A stretch of 64,000 bases of DNA from Gari tellinella. Taxonomy: Eukaryota; Mollusca; Bivalvia; Cardiida; Psammobiidae. Of the stretch, positions 45,641-57,039 are shown piece by piece. A program made the position numbers and the translations under genes. The number at the start of each line of letters is the position of its first letter. Position 1 is the first letter of the stretch. The notes under the pieces are model-generated. The model ran no database searches, was not told the origin of the DNA, and worked only from the letters and a program-made list of their open reading frames with translations. Where the stretch lies: positions 62,207,848-62,271,847 of the forward strand of contig OV277871.1 of the NCBI GenBank assembly GCA_922989275.2, read 5' to 3'.

Positions 45641-47236
45641 TACCTCACCCCATTCAGTCAGTCGTTCAATTCTCATGCACAGCCCTTATAAATACGAAAG
45701 ACTCAAGCAGGAAACGCAACACAAACAATACACCCAACTCTCAAGCAGAACACACACACAGTCATACCATAACCAACAAACACACACACATGCACAATCC
45801 CATTCCTTCATCTACACACTAAATAGAAAACAGCACGCAAGAGAAACATAAAGCAAAGTGAACATAGGAGCCCGCCTTGGTACGGTCAGCAGCAATCAAT
45901 AATTAATTATAAATTAATCATTAACTACCACTGGGGGTTTAAACATGGGTTTAGGGGCGCCCAACCTCACACTTATCTCCTATATTCACCTATAAAGACG
46001 AACAGTGTACATAAAATATAAACCCTGTTCCACAACCTCACAATCAAAAAGACCGCCAGCACAGTAAGTAAATACATGTAAAACATTTAACAAAAATTCT
46101 ATGACAATATCATTAGTAACATGGGAAAGAATTAAACATTCAAGCCCGTGTTAAAAATAACCCACTATGGCAACGGTCAAATTGTACTCAAGCGACTAGT
46201 CTGTAGTTAGGAGTAACTGTAAGACATGGAAGGGTCCAGGGTACGACAGAGAGGGAGAGAAAAAACAAAGCACGAAAATCCGACATAACTCTCCCGGTTA
46301 CGGCTTTAGAGATACATCATCATGTAGTGCTAAGCCCTGTCTGTAGTCGCACAACCAAAGAGGAAAGCATAGTTATCAATTGTAGATTGATCGATAACCA
46401 AACGTGAAGTGCGCAGCAATATAGTTGGATCATAATCTTTTTTGAGGAAAAATCTAATACGTTTCACAAATAGGTTTTGAAAATGTATATGTCCAAGAAT
46501 CTTACGAAGTCTGTAAATCACATCACCATAAACTCTGGATGTGAAATACCTTGCCGCAGAAAAGACTTTAAGTTACATTAATACTTGTTAATGAGAGGAA
46601 GATTTCTATAAAATAATTTAGAAAATGTTTTACGAAGTTTATGAAATCTGTATCCCTGTTTAAGAGGCTTTTCAGTAATAGTTTTATTACGAATGTGGAA
46701 GTCCTCAACAGAGGTACAGGCCCTAGCAAAGCGAATAAGTTGTGAAATATAAACCCCGTAAGATGTGGAACGGGGAACATCGCCATCTAGATGAGGATAA
46801 TTTACAATACTAAAATCAAAATCATCCCGTTTATCGTAAATCTTAGAAGAAACAATTCCGTTATTTATAAAAAGATCAAAATCTAAAAATGGTGCCGACA
46901 AATTTGACTCGTTTGTTTTATTAAGGCGTAGTTCTTTTGGGCAAATAAAAGGAAACAACGTATCAAAAATGGGTTGTCTATATTAAAAATATCATCTAGA
47001 TAGCGCGATGTATTATTAAAGGCTTCGATCATATCTGCCTGTGTATCAGGTTTTAGACTAAGCATAAAGTCCCTCTCATAACAGTACAAAAATAGGTCTG
47101 CGACAAGGGGCGCACAGTTTGTACCCATAGGAATACCAATCACTTGGCGGTATATGGTACTCCCAAAACGTACATAAATTTTATCCAGAAGAAATAATAG
47201 TGATTCACAGACATCGTTGCAAGTCCAATTATTCAA
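45641..47236 (-). mobile_element. 5'-truncated Penelope-type retroelement with 3' tail
   Basis: The minus strand holds about 0.9 kb of reverse transcriptase remnant (separate entry) followed by about 0.7 kb of non-coding tail, including taaacccatgtttaaacc, cccagtggtagttaatg and a GT-rich segment repeated at 34953-35052. The tail's end is approximate. The 5' end at about 47236 is abrupt, with loss of the front of the RT domain, as expected from incomplete reverse transcription. Confidence 0.65.
46330..47236 (-). pseudogene. Reverse transcriptase remnant, Penelope-like type, frameshifted
   Basis: Three overlapping or adjacent frames cover a once-continuous protein. The first (47236-46883) carries FGSTIYRQVIGIPMGTNCAP, the substrate-binding motif, and then YLDDI, the catalytic aspartate pair of the palm. 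The second (46958-46578) continues with APFLDFDLF, GIVSSKIYDKRDDF and GDVPRSTSYGVYISQLIRFA, the thumb-side region typical of this family. The third (46521-46330) ends the protein at AFLFGCATTD. The frame changes near 46950 and again near 46570, so no intact enzyme can be made. The fingers region is missing and no GIY-YIG endonuclease motif was seen. The call rests on remembered similarity to Penelope-type RTs; a related RT class is possible. Confidence 0.75.
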
Positions 47237-47359
47237 TTATTTGTTTGTTTTCATTTTTTACTGTTATATTCTGTTTGGCACGTGGTAAGACGACAGTGAA
47301 AACATCGTGTCACCCGTGCATTTACTTGTGTAAAATTTATAACTTAAAAAAAGTTGCCT

Positions 47360-47425
47360 TATACGGGATTCGAACCTGGCACCCGCCATTAAAAAAGTTA
47401 GTCATTCGCTCTAACGATATACATT
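47360..47425 (-). repeat. Decayed tRNA-like (SINE head) fragment
   Basis: On the minus strand ggtgccaggttcgaatccc is a good B box, preceded by a weak A box near tcgttagagcgaatgac and followed by a run of T. The stems do not fold into a tRNA. Confidence 0.45.
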
Positions 47426-49826
47426 GTACTCATTACAGAAGAGATGTGCAAATTGTTGTATGATCAGGTATATTTCGTGAACTGGCGTGAATCGCAGGTA
47501 TTGCTTTCGATGATCTTACGTCTAATTTATTGTAAAACACAACATGATGCTTTTAAGTAGATACGATTATACTCGAAGACTCATGAAAAGTATTTTATCG
47601 CTCAATGCAGGAATTTTAACCCATTAAGATCACAAACGTAACACGATTCTCGTTTCGCTGACGATTATTGATTATTGACGTCATCTCACTTAAACTTAAA
47701 CTTAAATTCATGCATAGAAAATTAACGTAATTATTTCCGGACTATATTATGACATAAGTAAGTTGTTGGAAGGCAGATATCGGCATTCATGATCATAGTT
47801 GTTTCATTGTCACTGTATACTTTACATGTACTAAAATTGGTGAAATCTGGGATATTAGCAATAAAGATCTAGATGTTATGCAATTTGACTGAGTATACGA
47901 GTGTCAAACCGTTTGGATCGGGATCAGAAAGCAAGTGTCTCGGCATCAGTTACAGGAACATATTCTTGGCAAATGTTTCTATTGACTGGTATAGCAGTGC
48001 ATATACGAGTTCTTTTTTCAATGTCGCTTTAAATGGTCAATTTGAGCTTCCAATTAGATATACTAGTATGGCATTTAGGGTTGTTACTTTTAAGATATTG
48101 CCATTTGACAAACATGACAGACTTTCATCATAGCGTTCCTTTGCGATCCATTTGGTCTAGGTCTACACTGTTTGTATATAACAAATGCAATCTTTATACG
48201 TACACTGTTTGTAAATGACAAGTATACTCGTTGCTAGGGTCGAATCAGTTAAATGTTTTAGCTCCAAATGTGTTTTGTGCTCACAAAACGCTACGATCAT
48301 TTGAAAATAATAGCAAGTTATCAACATACTCTATTTCAAAGTAGTTGGGCCGTTGTTTTTAACAAGTTGAGTTGACTGATTTATTCCAAACTGATGTAAA
48401 TTAATTTGCACAAAAAATAAAAGTATTAAAGCAATGATAAAGGTTATATCTCATATGGATTATGTATTTACTAGAATATAGTTTGTTATTGAAGGTGAAT
48501 AATATATATGACATTGTCCATTTATGGTTTTCCGTGTGAATCTACAATACAAAAGAATGGAACGGGGAGACTAAAGGTGGCATCTTAACAATATGCATGC
48601 TGCCGTTAACAAATTGTGGCGTCTGCAACACTTCTCAGTATGAGAATTGAAACACATGTTCGTGTAGATAATACCATCGGCGTGTCAAACAGTTTGGCTG
48701 CAGAGGAGACGTCAGGTTACTCACGTTTCATGCTCAGAAATGGCAACCGCTTTGTTCAAAGCTCGTGTTCTTTGAAAAACATATGCCACTCTTTAAAACA
48801 GTATGCTGATCTCTGGTGAAAGTTTACCGCTCGGGCGGAAATAAGTGAAGCAGAAACTTTTGGCTTTATTGGGACATACTTACATATTAGTCATGATAAA
48901 CTAACTTCAGTTTCTTACATTTGTTTACCAAAGAAAAACCATCGTTAATAATGTCTTATGTTGAAATGTGTTAATCTATTTGCAAACTGAATCAAACAAT
49001 GCTTAATTGCAAAACCATTCTTGTCATTTCAATTTCAGACAGAGGGGACGTTATTATTTTCTGCACTTCACGAACTTAAGTCAATTGCAAACAGTTTCGA
49101 GCAATATTGATCACCGAGTAACTGACTCAGACAATACTAAATCGTCTCAATGTTTTCAGGAAACTGTCATTTTATACCATGTCGCCGTGTTTCTTAAACT
49201 GGAACGAATAACGTATTCCGCACTGTAAACCATAACCACTTTAAAGTTACTAGAAAATATGAATTTTGGTAACTTTAGAGACACAATCTTTTATTTCAAA
49301 GCCAAACAAAACCATTTGACCTATCTCTGATGCATTAAAATTGCTACAAAAATAGATAATAATACACAATACAATGTCAAAATGTTTAACATTTAAACTT
49401 CTGAATAATATATAAACAAATTAATCAATAAACGATTTAACAGGAATGCAAATGAAACACAAACTGCCTACGTAAACTATTCAGTTGTCCCTTTAACAGT
49501 TTAGCATTTTATGGAATATTGTTATGAAACAGTTGATTTGCACGAGCAGGTTTTTTTTTTCAAAAGATGTTCAATGCTTTATGTAAGGGCATACGTATAT
49601 ATGTCTTTTTCGATAATACAATCCAAACTAGCAAACTAAAATTGTTTGAATATGGCTAAGTGATATATAGTCTAAACTATGTTCATATGCCACGCGACAC
49701 TGTGTCTGAACTGGCTCCAAACTATTTGCAATAGGCACCCGTTCTTTGAGAATAACTTGTTTTATTGGGAAATATTAACGTGTTTCTCCACTCTTTTAAA
49801 ACTAGACTGTGTTAGTAGAGGAGGGC
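47426..49826. other. No supported gene; MITE relics
   Basis: Partial CAAACAGTTTGG-family pieces lie at about 47898-47930, 48683-48700, 49085-49165 (with a right end aacgaataacgtattccgc near 49202) and 49715-49735. If the ZP gene has further 3' exons on the minus strand they would lie here, but none was recognised. Confidence 0.35.
49761..49766 (-). promoter_or_regulatory. Possible poly(A) signal of the ZP-domain gene
   Basis: Reads aataaa on the minus strand, 61 bases after the stop codon that ends the last recognised ZP exon. It lies in sequence resembling the outer end of the dispersed MITE, so the signal may have been supplied by an insertion. Confidence 0.35.
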
Positions 49827-50007
49827 CTAGGCCAGGGGATGACACGTTTGTGAACACCGATCAGAGACGTCATTAACATTACAAAACACTGCATCGCAAA
49901 ACAGGAATATCCCTTCGTGGCTCAACGTGTAGGTGAACTGTTGGAATATGAACCTTGTTTCATGGGCGGACTGTGATACGATGTGGGTGTTATAGTCGAG
50001 CTCGCAT
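49827..50007 (-). CDS. ZP-domain protein, last recognised exon (end of ZP-C)
   Basis: The exon follows the acceptor atctttgttaacag and opens with one base that completes the glycine codon left by the preceding exon, then Cys. It carries ETRFIFQQFTYTLSHE and IFLFCDAVFCNVND, then SDRCSQTC: the F-x-F stretch and the closing cysteine cluster of a ZP-C subdomain. It ends at an in-frame stop after CHPLA. ZP proteins usually go on to a furin site and a membrane anchor or tail, and none follows. Either this gene makes a short, secreted ZP protein, the exon is normally spliced from a weak internal donor, or the end has been shortened. The family match and phase are firm; the true C-terminus is not. 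Confidence 0.75.
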
Positions 50008-50793
50008 CTGTTAACAAAGATAAATAGTATACGGTGGAGAAGACATTGTTTCTTCCCGTTCAAACAAAACTATATACAATTTAATAAATAGTGATAATGA
50101 ACACTTTTTGAAACTGCTAACAATTTATTTCTATTTTGATGGAACACAGTTTGGAGCCAAATGACATTCCGAAGTAACTCGTTGTTTATCTGGCTTTAAA
50201 CTATTTTCATTTGAAATATCAGTGTAAACAGACACGCATTTATTGGGAAATACATGTATACATGTATTCTTTACAACATGTGTCGTCTGCCTCAACAGTG
50301 CCGTTTGAATGTATCGTTCAAACCAATTGTTCCTCCTTGAATAAAGATGCAGAGAAACAAGTGTCAAACAAATTTTAACCAGATCACTTAATGTCAGATC
50401 TTACTCTGAACTGTTTGCAATAGATTTAGCAGTCAAAGGATTCCATGTTGACACAAGAGCATGAGTAGAAAATATACTGTACTAAACTATTATAATGGTT
50501 TATATAAGCCTTCATTATTAAATTTCAAGTTTCCTATAATGGATTCTATACACACATTTGGAATACAGCCATAAACAGCTGCATGTCATAAATTATATAT
50601 ACAAAACACTGAGCGGAACAGACGCTCAAAATTAATCCATATAAAAAGGAAATGTAGACCATAGTAAATGACGTGCACGATTTTAATATACAGAAACACG
50701 AACAATACAATATTTAGTTTTGTACATAACGCTAACAATTATTCTTGAATTCAATACATGGCTGTACATGTAATGATGAAAGCGTACACATAT

Positions 50794-53700
50794 GCAGATA
50801 ACTGTTACAATCTTTCACTACCGGAAACAAGCACCAAAATTGGCACACATACTCCTTAAAGGTTGCTCTTTTGAAAAAAAACGCTGGCCACGTGAAAATG
50901 CAAGATGGCCGCCATTTTTCAAGATGGCCGCCAAGGCATATACAGAAATATTGATTTTCGCCATAAATGTGCAAAATCTTGTATATTTCAGAGGTATGTG
51001 TGTCAAATTATGCGTTTTGACTATATATAATTCAATTTGGAACCATGGAATTGCTCAATGGTTTCCTTTCCCCTTTAAGGCACTAAACAATTCAAGATGG
51101 CCGCCATTTTCAAGATGTCCTCAACAGAAATACTGGGTTTTGTATTATATTCGCAAATACTTGTCCTATATCAATGATCTTTGTTTGAAATTATATTGTT
51201 GACCATGTAGAACTCAAGTTTGGAGCAACCGAGTGACTCAACGGCTTTCTTGTACCGTAAACTACTTAAAACTTCAAGATGGCAGCCATTTGTCAAGATG
51301 GCCATCACAGATATATATGCATTTCGAAATAAAATGGCAAATACTTGTCCAATATCACTGGTTTTGTGTCAAATATACCTTTGTACAATTCAAGATTGGA
51401 ACCATAAATTTGCTCAATGGATTCCTTGTAGCAGGTAACCAGTTAAAATCAAGATGGTGGACATTTTTCAAGATTGCCGCCAAAGAAATATTGCATTTCC
51501 AAATAAAAGTGCATATATTTGTCCTACTTCAATGATCTCTGTGTATAATTATACTTTTCCGACTACGTAGGAATCAAATTTGGACCAATGGGATAACTCA
51601 TTGGCGTCCTTGTACCCGTAAGCTACAAAAAATTCAAGAAGGTGGCCATGTTCAAGTTGGTCACCATGGAATAAACAGAAATATTGTTCTTCGCCATGAA
51701 ATTGCAAAGACTTGTTCTATTTCAATTGTCTGTGTGTCAAAAAAATTGAATACTTTTGACTATGTAGAATTCAGGTCGGAATTATGTTATTGCTCAATTG
51801 CTTCCTTGCAACCGTTAGCCACTTAAAATTTATGATGACCGCCATTTTCATGATGGCCACCATAGAAATATTGCATATTGCCATAAAATCGCAAATACCC
51901 CTCCTGTATCATTGGTATTTGTGTCAAATAATACTTTTTGGACTGTTATATTCAAAATTAGAGCCATGGAATGACTCCATTGCTTCCTTGTGCCCATTGA
52001 CCATTTAAAACTTAAAGATGGCCGCCATTGTTTAAGATAATTATCACAGAAATATTGCATTTTCCAAATAAATGGCTAATTACTTGTCCTATATCATTGG
52101 TCTTTGTATAAAATAAATCTTCTTTTACTCTGTAAAATACAAATTTGGAACCATGGGATCGCTCAATGGCCTCCTTGTATCCGGTAGCCTATTAAAAATC
52201 AAGATGGCCGCCACAGAAATAATGCATTTAGCAATAAAATCACAAATACGAGTCCCATTTCAACAACCTTTGTGTCTAATTATCCTTCAATTTTGGAAAC
52301 ATGGAATCACACATTTGTGTTCTTGTACTTGAAAGCCTCGTATAAAATTCACAATGGCGGTCATCTTTTAAGAAAGGCATGTAGAACTTACGGAACAAAA
52401 CGACAAAGACCTATCGTAAACAATGCTATGTGTGTCAAATAATACATTTTTGACTGTATTGAGTCCAACTTTGGAACCACGACATTACTCACTACTGCAT
52501 AAATTTCAGTATTAGCTGACATGTTTGGTAAGTAACACAAATGCCATCTAATAAGCCCCGCATCGGTTAGCTAATTTAGTTTGGATATAGTTTTACATAG
52601 TGTGTAATTAAATGTCGTGCCTAAATTGACAGGGTGTGCAAGCGCGAGAAAGCCGAGCCATGCTTAATTACTTTTGAATATATGACCTGTTCAGTGTTGA
52701 AGTGCCAAAACACTAACTCACTCACTCACTAACTATATGATACATATAACTCCTGACTGATATGAGCAAAGTCTGTCTTGCCAGAAGAAGAAAATCAAAA
52801 AAGCTCAAATTACCACATACAAAACAAAACAACAAGCATGATGGCTACATTATGATTGCCATTAACCTTTCCCGCATTCTCGCAATTAACTAGATGCATA
52901 TTGTTTGGGATCAAGCCTGAATGAATGATGGTGAAACTTTTAGGAGGTAGAAGGCACAACATCACCAATAGTGTCAGTTATTATCAATAACACAGAGCAG
53001 GAAACGGACAGAAATTGAAGAACAGAGCGCTCAGCCAGTAGAATGCCAGACAAAGCTGCTTAGAACCAGGCGCAAAGATCAAACGTGCTTCATATGTGAC
53101 AAAGACATATGTCGTTGAACTCCAATAACAAGACTAAATAAATGTCCCCATGTTTCCAAATGTTAGTATGACCACCATATACGCGAAAAAAGACTGTTCG
53201 CCATACCAACTGTAGACATCATAGACCAAGTCCAATACAAGCACAGCGACCACTTCTTTCCATGAAACCAACATTTCTGTTTTCCAGCACCCTTAAAACG
53301 AAAACAAAAAGATGGACAGCTGAAGTTTGGGGAGGTTAAAATGAAGACAGTCCATAAACTTTCAAAACATTAACCAATCTGAGACCTTTCTTCTTCACAG
53401 GAGAATTATTTCTTCCTCGAAATTGTTTGAAACACACAGACACCTGGTCCTGTCTGCTGTCAGGTCACATCTGAAAATCGATAAGAAAGGCTGGATAATA
53501 TTATAGTGAAATATGGGCTTGTGGCTACGACCTGGTCTACGCATCATGCCTTACAGAAGAGAGCAAAGCCATTTGAGGTCAGCATTACATCAATTTTGCC
53601 TCTGCTCCAAGATCAGGCCCACGCGTTTGCAACAGTCAAGCATTAGATGGAGGTATTCTCAATCCCGGTAGGATACCAGCCATTGCTACTGACAAGCCAG

Positions 53701-55162
53701 TATATCCAAACAGTGGCATGAAATCTACAGCGAGAACAAATATGCCATACTGTTTTGATGTCATCATGAATTCCATTGTTTTAAATTAAAATAGTCAATA
53801 GTCAAAAGGGTATTCTTTGAAATCAAATAATCGAAATAGGACAGGTCTTTGAGTTTTTATTGAGAAATACAATATTTTTGTGGCAGCCATCTTGAAAGAT
53901 GACGACCATCTTGAATTGTAAACGACTAGCAGGTACAAAGAAGCCATTTAGTAATTTCATAGTGCCACATTTTAATTATACAAAGTCAAAAAAGTATTAT
54001 TTGACACAAAAATCACTGAAAAAGAACAAATCTTTGCAACATTAAATTGCGAAATACAATAATTCTGTATATACCATGGCGACCATCTTGAAAAATGGCG
54101 GTCATCATGAATTTTTAAGTGGCTAGCGGTTGCATTAGGAAGCAATTGAGCAATTCCATAATTCCGAATTGAATTCTACATAGTCAAAAAGTATTCAATT
54201 TATTTGACACACAGACAATTGAAATAGAACAAGTCTTTGCAATTTTATGGCGAAATGCAATATTTCTTTTTATTCCATGGTGGCCAACTTGAACATACAT
54301 GGCCACCTTCTTGAATTTTAAGTAGCTTACGGAAACAAGGACGTCAATGAGTTATCCCAATGTTCCAAATTTGATTTCTACGTAGTCGGAAAAGTATAAT
54401 TAGACACAGAGACCATTGAAGTAGAACAAATATATGCAATTTTATTGGGAAATGCAATATTTCTATGGCGACCATCTTGAAAAATGGCCACCATCTTGAT
54501 TTAACTGGTTACCTGCTACAAGGAATCTATTGAGTAAATTCATGGTTCCAATCTTGAATTTTACAAAAGCATATTTGACACAAAGCCAGTGATATTGGAC
54601 AAGTATTTGCCATTATATTTCGAAATGCATATTTATCTGTGATGGCCATCTTGACAAAGCGGCTGCCATCTAGAAGTTTCAAGTAGTTAATGGTACAAGA
54701 AAGCCGTTGAGTCACTCGGTTCTCCAAACTTGAGTTCTACATGGTCAACAATATAATTTCAAACAAATATCATTGATATTGGACAAGTATTTGCGAATAT
54801 AATGCAAAACCCAGTGTTTCTGTTGAGAACATCTTGAAAATGGCGACCATCTTGAATTTTTAAGTGACTAACGGGTGAAAAGAAGCCATATAGCAATTCC
54901 ATGGTTCCGAATTGAATTATATATAGTCAAAACGCATTATTAGACACACAGACCATTAAAACAGACAAGGTTTTGCACATTAATGGCAAAAATCAATATT
55001 TCTGTATATGCTCTGGTGGCCATCTTGAAAAAGGGCGGCCATTTTGGATTTTTACGTGGCCAGCGGGTTTTTTCAAAAGAGCAACCTTTAAGGAGTATGT
55101 GTGCCAATTGTGGTGCTTGTTTCCGGAAGTGAAAGATTCTCCTCAAATTTGCAATTATCTGC
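50794..55162. mobile_element. Giant inverted-repeat element with tandem-repeat arms and a decayed central gene
   Basis: The ends gcagataa / ttatctgc are followed inward by inverted matches: ctttcactaccggaaac on the left, gtttccggaagtgaaag on the right, then ggcacacatactccttaaag against ctttaaggagtatgtgtgcc. The left arm (to about 52510) is nine or so units of about 180-190 bases, each with caagatggccgccatttt. The right arm (from about 53780) is about seven such units in opposite orientation. The centre of about 1.3 kb is different sequence with coding remnants (next entry). Length 4.37 kb. No target duplication was resolved. The individual units have diverged, so it is not very young. Confidence 0.75.
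52860..53765 (+). pseudogene. Decayed gene in the centre of the giant inverted repeat
   Basis: Short plus-strand protein pieces occur in changing frames but in a consistent order: RTRRKDQTCFICDKDI near 53070-53110 (a CxxC that may be half a zinc site); SITSILPLLQDQAHAFATVK near 53580-53640; LNPGRIPAIATDKPVY near 53657-53705; QWHEIYSENKYAILF at 53710-53754. The last three match, in order, a large unnamed animal repeat-protein family that I know from cnidarian and mollusc gene models by the phrases 'NPGQ-P', 'DQPLYALAK' and 'FGGLHIEMA'. The sequence stops just where GGLHIEMA would follow, at the start of the right arm. Several frameshifts and stops make it non-functional. Its biochemical role is unknown to me; a role in moving the element is inference. 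Confidence 0.5.
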
Positions 55163-55239
55163 TCCACTGTGATTCAGCAACACTGCTAGTGTTAGCATTT
55201 ATTTCCTTCACTGCCTTATTCCGAGTACAATAGTTTTTC

Positions 55240-55305
55240 GCAAACAGTTTTGATCAAGATCAGACGCCGCTTGAAGCGGCGAATGATCAGGATCCAAACT
55301 GTGTA
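55240..55305. repeat. CAAACAGTTTGG-family palindrome
   Basis: gcaaacagttttgatcaag, atcagacgccgctt faces aagcggcgaatgatcagg, atccaaactgtgtac. It is a well-kept hairpin. Confidence 0.8.
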
Positions 55306-56095
55306 CACTTATTTAAATAGTTCTTAAGTAAATTGATCTAAAATAAATTTAAGAAATGTGTTAAGAAATGGATACATATGTGTGTCGTAATACATACATA
55401 ATTGCTGTAACGGTCACCTGACTTCTATGTGAATTGAGTTTCTGAAGTAATTGCGGTAAGGCAATCGACAATCATGCAGTCAGTATTTGAGGAAATACGC
55501 CTTTTGTTAACGGTATGTATATGTGTTTTGAAGATCATTTGATACTTTAAAAAAAATTCATTGTATTGTATTGTATTTGCTTTTAATATTTTATATGAAA
55601 GTAACTCAGAATCAGAACCAGAATGTAAACTGGTTGACGCAAAACAGTGTAATATATTCATTACCGATGTGTACAAAACCAAGTCATAAGACTTTAGGAC
55701 ATAAACGTGATCGTGTTTTATTAATACGAGTAACGAGGTACTCTGATGCTAGCAAAACAAACCCGGACCTAGTTCATGCCTGACAGCGAGCAATGCAGTT
55801 TGGATATTAACTCCATCTATTATCGTCTGTCTACCATTTGTCGTCTTTCTCAGAGTAAAATACTATATTTTTCTCTGACAAACAGATTGCATTTTCACCA
55901 AACGCTCATTTACTCAGTGTCTGATCTGGCTCCAAACTGTTTGCTTAAGCAATATATGACAGCATAAGCGATGCTAGAGTTCACATGTCGATAGGTGAAT
56001 AGTATCCGTCTGCAAGTTATTTCTCACGAGCAATGGTATTTCCTAGAGTAGACGTGTCTGTCATTTCTTTTCGCCAAACAAACCTAGGACTTATA

Positions 56096-56300
56096 CAGTG
56101 GAGAAGACGTTATTCTTTCCCAATTAACGCGTATATATGCTAAAACCATTATGTCTACTACCAACAGTTAAGAGCTGGATCAGACGCCGGGTAACCCACA
56201 GCGTCTGATCAGACTCAAAACTGTTTACCAATTAGATCAAATTAAATCGTTAGACATTTCAAACAAATGCTATTTTCTAAATTTTGTGTCTGATCCGTCC
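56096..56300. mobile_element. CAAACAGTTTGG MITE, left half and centre
   Basis: The outer left end cagtggagaagacgttatt, ctttcccaattaacgc is followed by the palindrome at 56162-56229 (aacagttaagagctgg, atcagacgccggg and cagcgtctgatcag, actcaaaactgttt). The right outer end is not clear. Confidence 0.65.
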
Positions 56301-56382
56301 TAAAGCTATTTTCAATGTCAATACTTGTTTGAGCGAGCACCAACTCGACTAAACGAGTGTGATAAAACTTCTATTAGATTAC

Positions 56383-56638
56383 CCATGTCTGATTATCTCC
56401 ATCTTAAGGTGATCTTGGGCATCTACTTCCGGTTTTGTGTAGCAAGTATCGACCCTCATCTTCACTCCCCAATCAGCCGCTATTGTAAACACCTTCACAT
56501 ACACCTTGGTGCCTACAGGCACACTCAGGGGGTTACCCCTGATCTCTTGTACATAGTTAGGGTCCTGGTAAAAGCCCAAGTTTACCGTGTAGTTCTTGGT
56601 TCCTGATCCTCCTACATCTGTACTGTTTACTAAATTAC
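56383..56638 (-). CDS. ZP-domain protein, internal exon (ZP-C)
   Basis: The exon lies between the acceptor tgatttatgcag and the donor gtaatc. It enters with two bases of a split glycine codon and leaves with two bases of another, so 84 whole codons lie between. It reads TKNYTVNLGFYQDPNYV, VPVGTKVYVKVF, GVKMRVDTCYTKP: the strands of a ZP-C subdomain, with its first conserved Cys in DTCYTKP. The last codons EIIRHG join the next exon's Cys to give the usual Gly-Cys. Entry and exit phases match both neighbours exactly. ZP modules polymerise extracellular proteins into filaments or matrices; which matrix this one serves cannot be told. Confidence 0.88.
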
Positions 56639-57039
56639 CTGCATAAATCAAGTAATGTTACATATTCAAATATTGCCTAGATTGCTTGTATTGAAATATT
56701 AAAAACATCGTGCTGCTTGAAGCGGACTGGACGAACGTTCATCCTCTCTTAGATATCATCCTGTTAGGGGACCGGAACAGTGTGATTTTATTATAATGGA
56801 AGCATATATGAGATATATATAAATGCGTTAAAATGTGCTTGAATCTGGGAAAATCTAGGATAAACGAACCTATCCGTTTTCTTACACACTAAAACTGCAA
56901 CATACGACATAATCTTGGAGTGATTTGTTGTAATAACTTATGTATTGACAGAGGTAAAATAAAAAATGAGTAAGACGTAACATGTACCCCTTTACTGTCA
57001 CATAGTCATACATTTCAAACAGTTGTCTGCTTTTTATGC

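Larger units (their letters stand above)
50008..56382 (-). other. ZP gene intron, 6.4 kb
   Basis: The donor gtaatc at 56382 follows the phase-2 end of one exon and the acceptor tttgttaacag lies before 50007. The intron contains a 4.4 kb giant inverted repeat, several CAAACAGTTTGG palindromes (55240-55305, 56162-56229, arm near 55922) and MITE ends near 50035 and 56095. Confidence 0.75.

Noticed and set aside
45483..45851. Two overlapping plus-strand frames rich in Gln, His and Thr
   Set aside because: They are the antisense of the Penelope-type element's GT-rich tail.
55425..55682. 85-codon minus-strand frame inside the ZP intron, examined as an extra ZP exon
   Set aside because: It has no ZP-like cysteine pattern and no acceptor/donor pair in phase, and the flanking exons already join perfectly without it.
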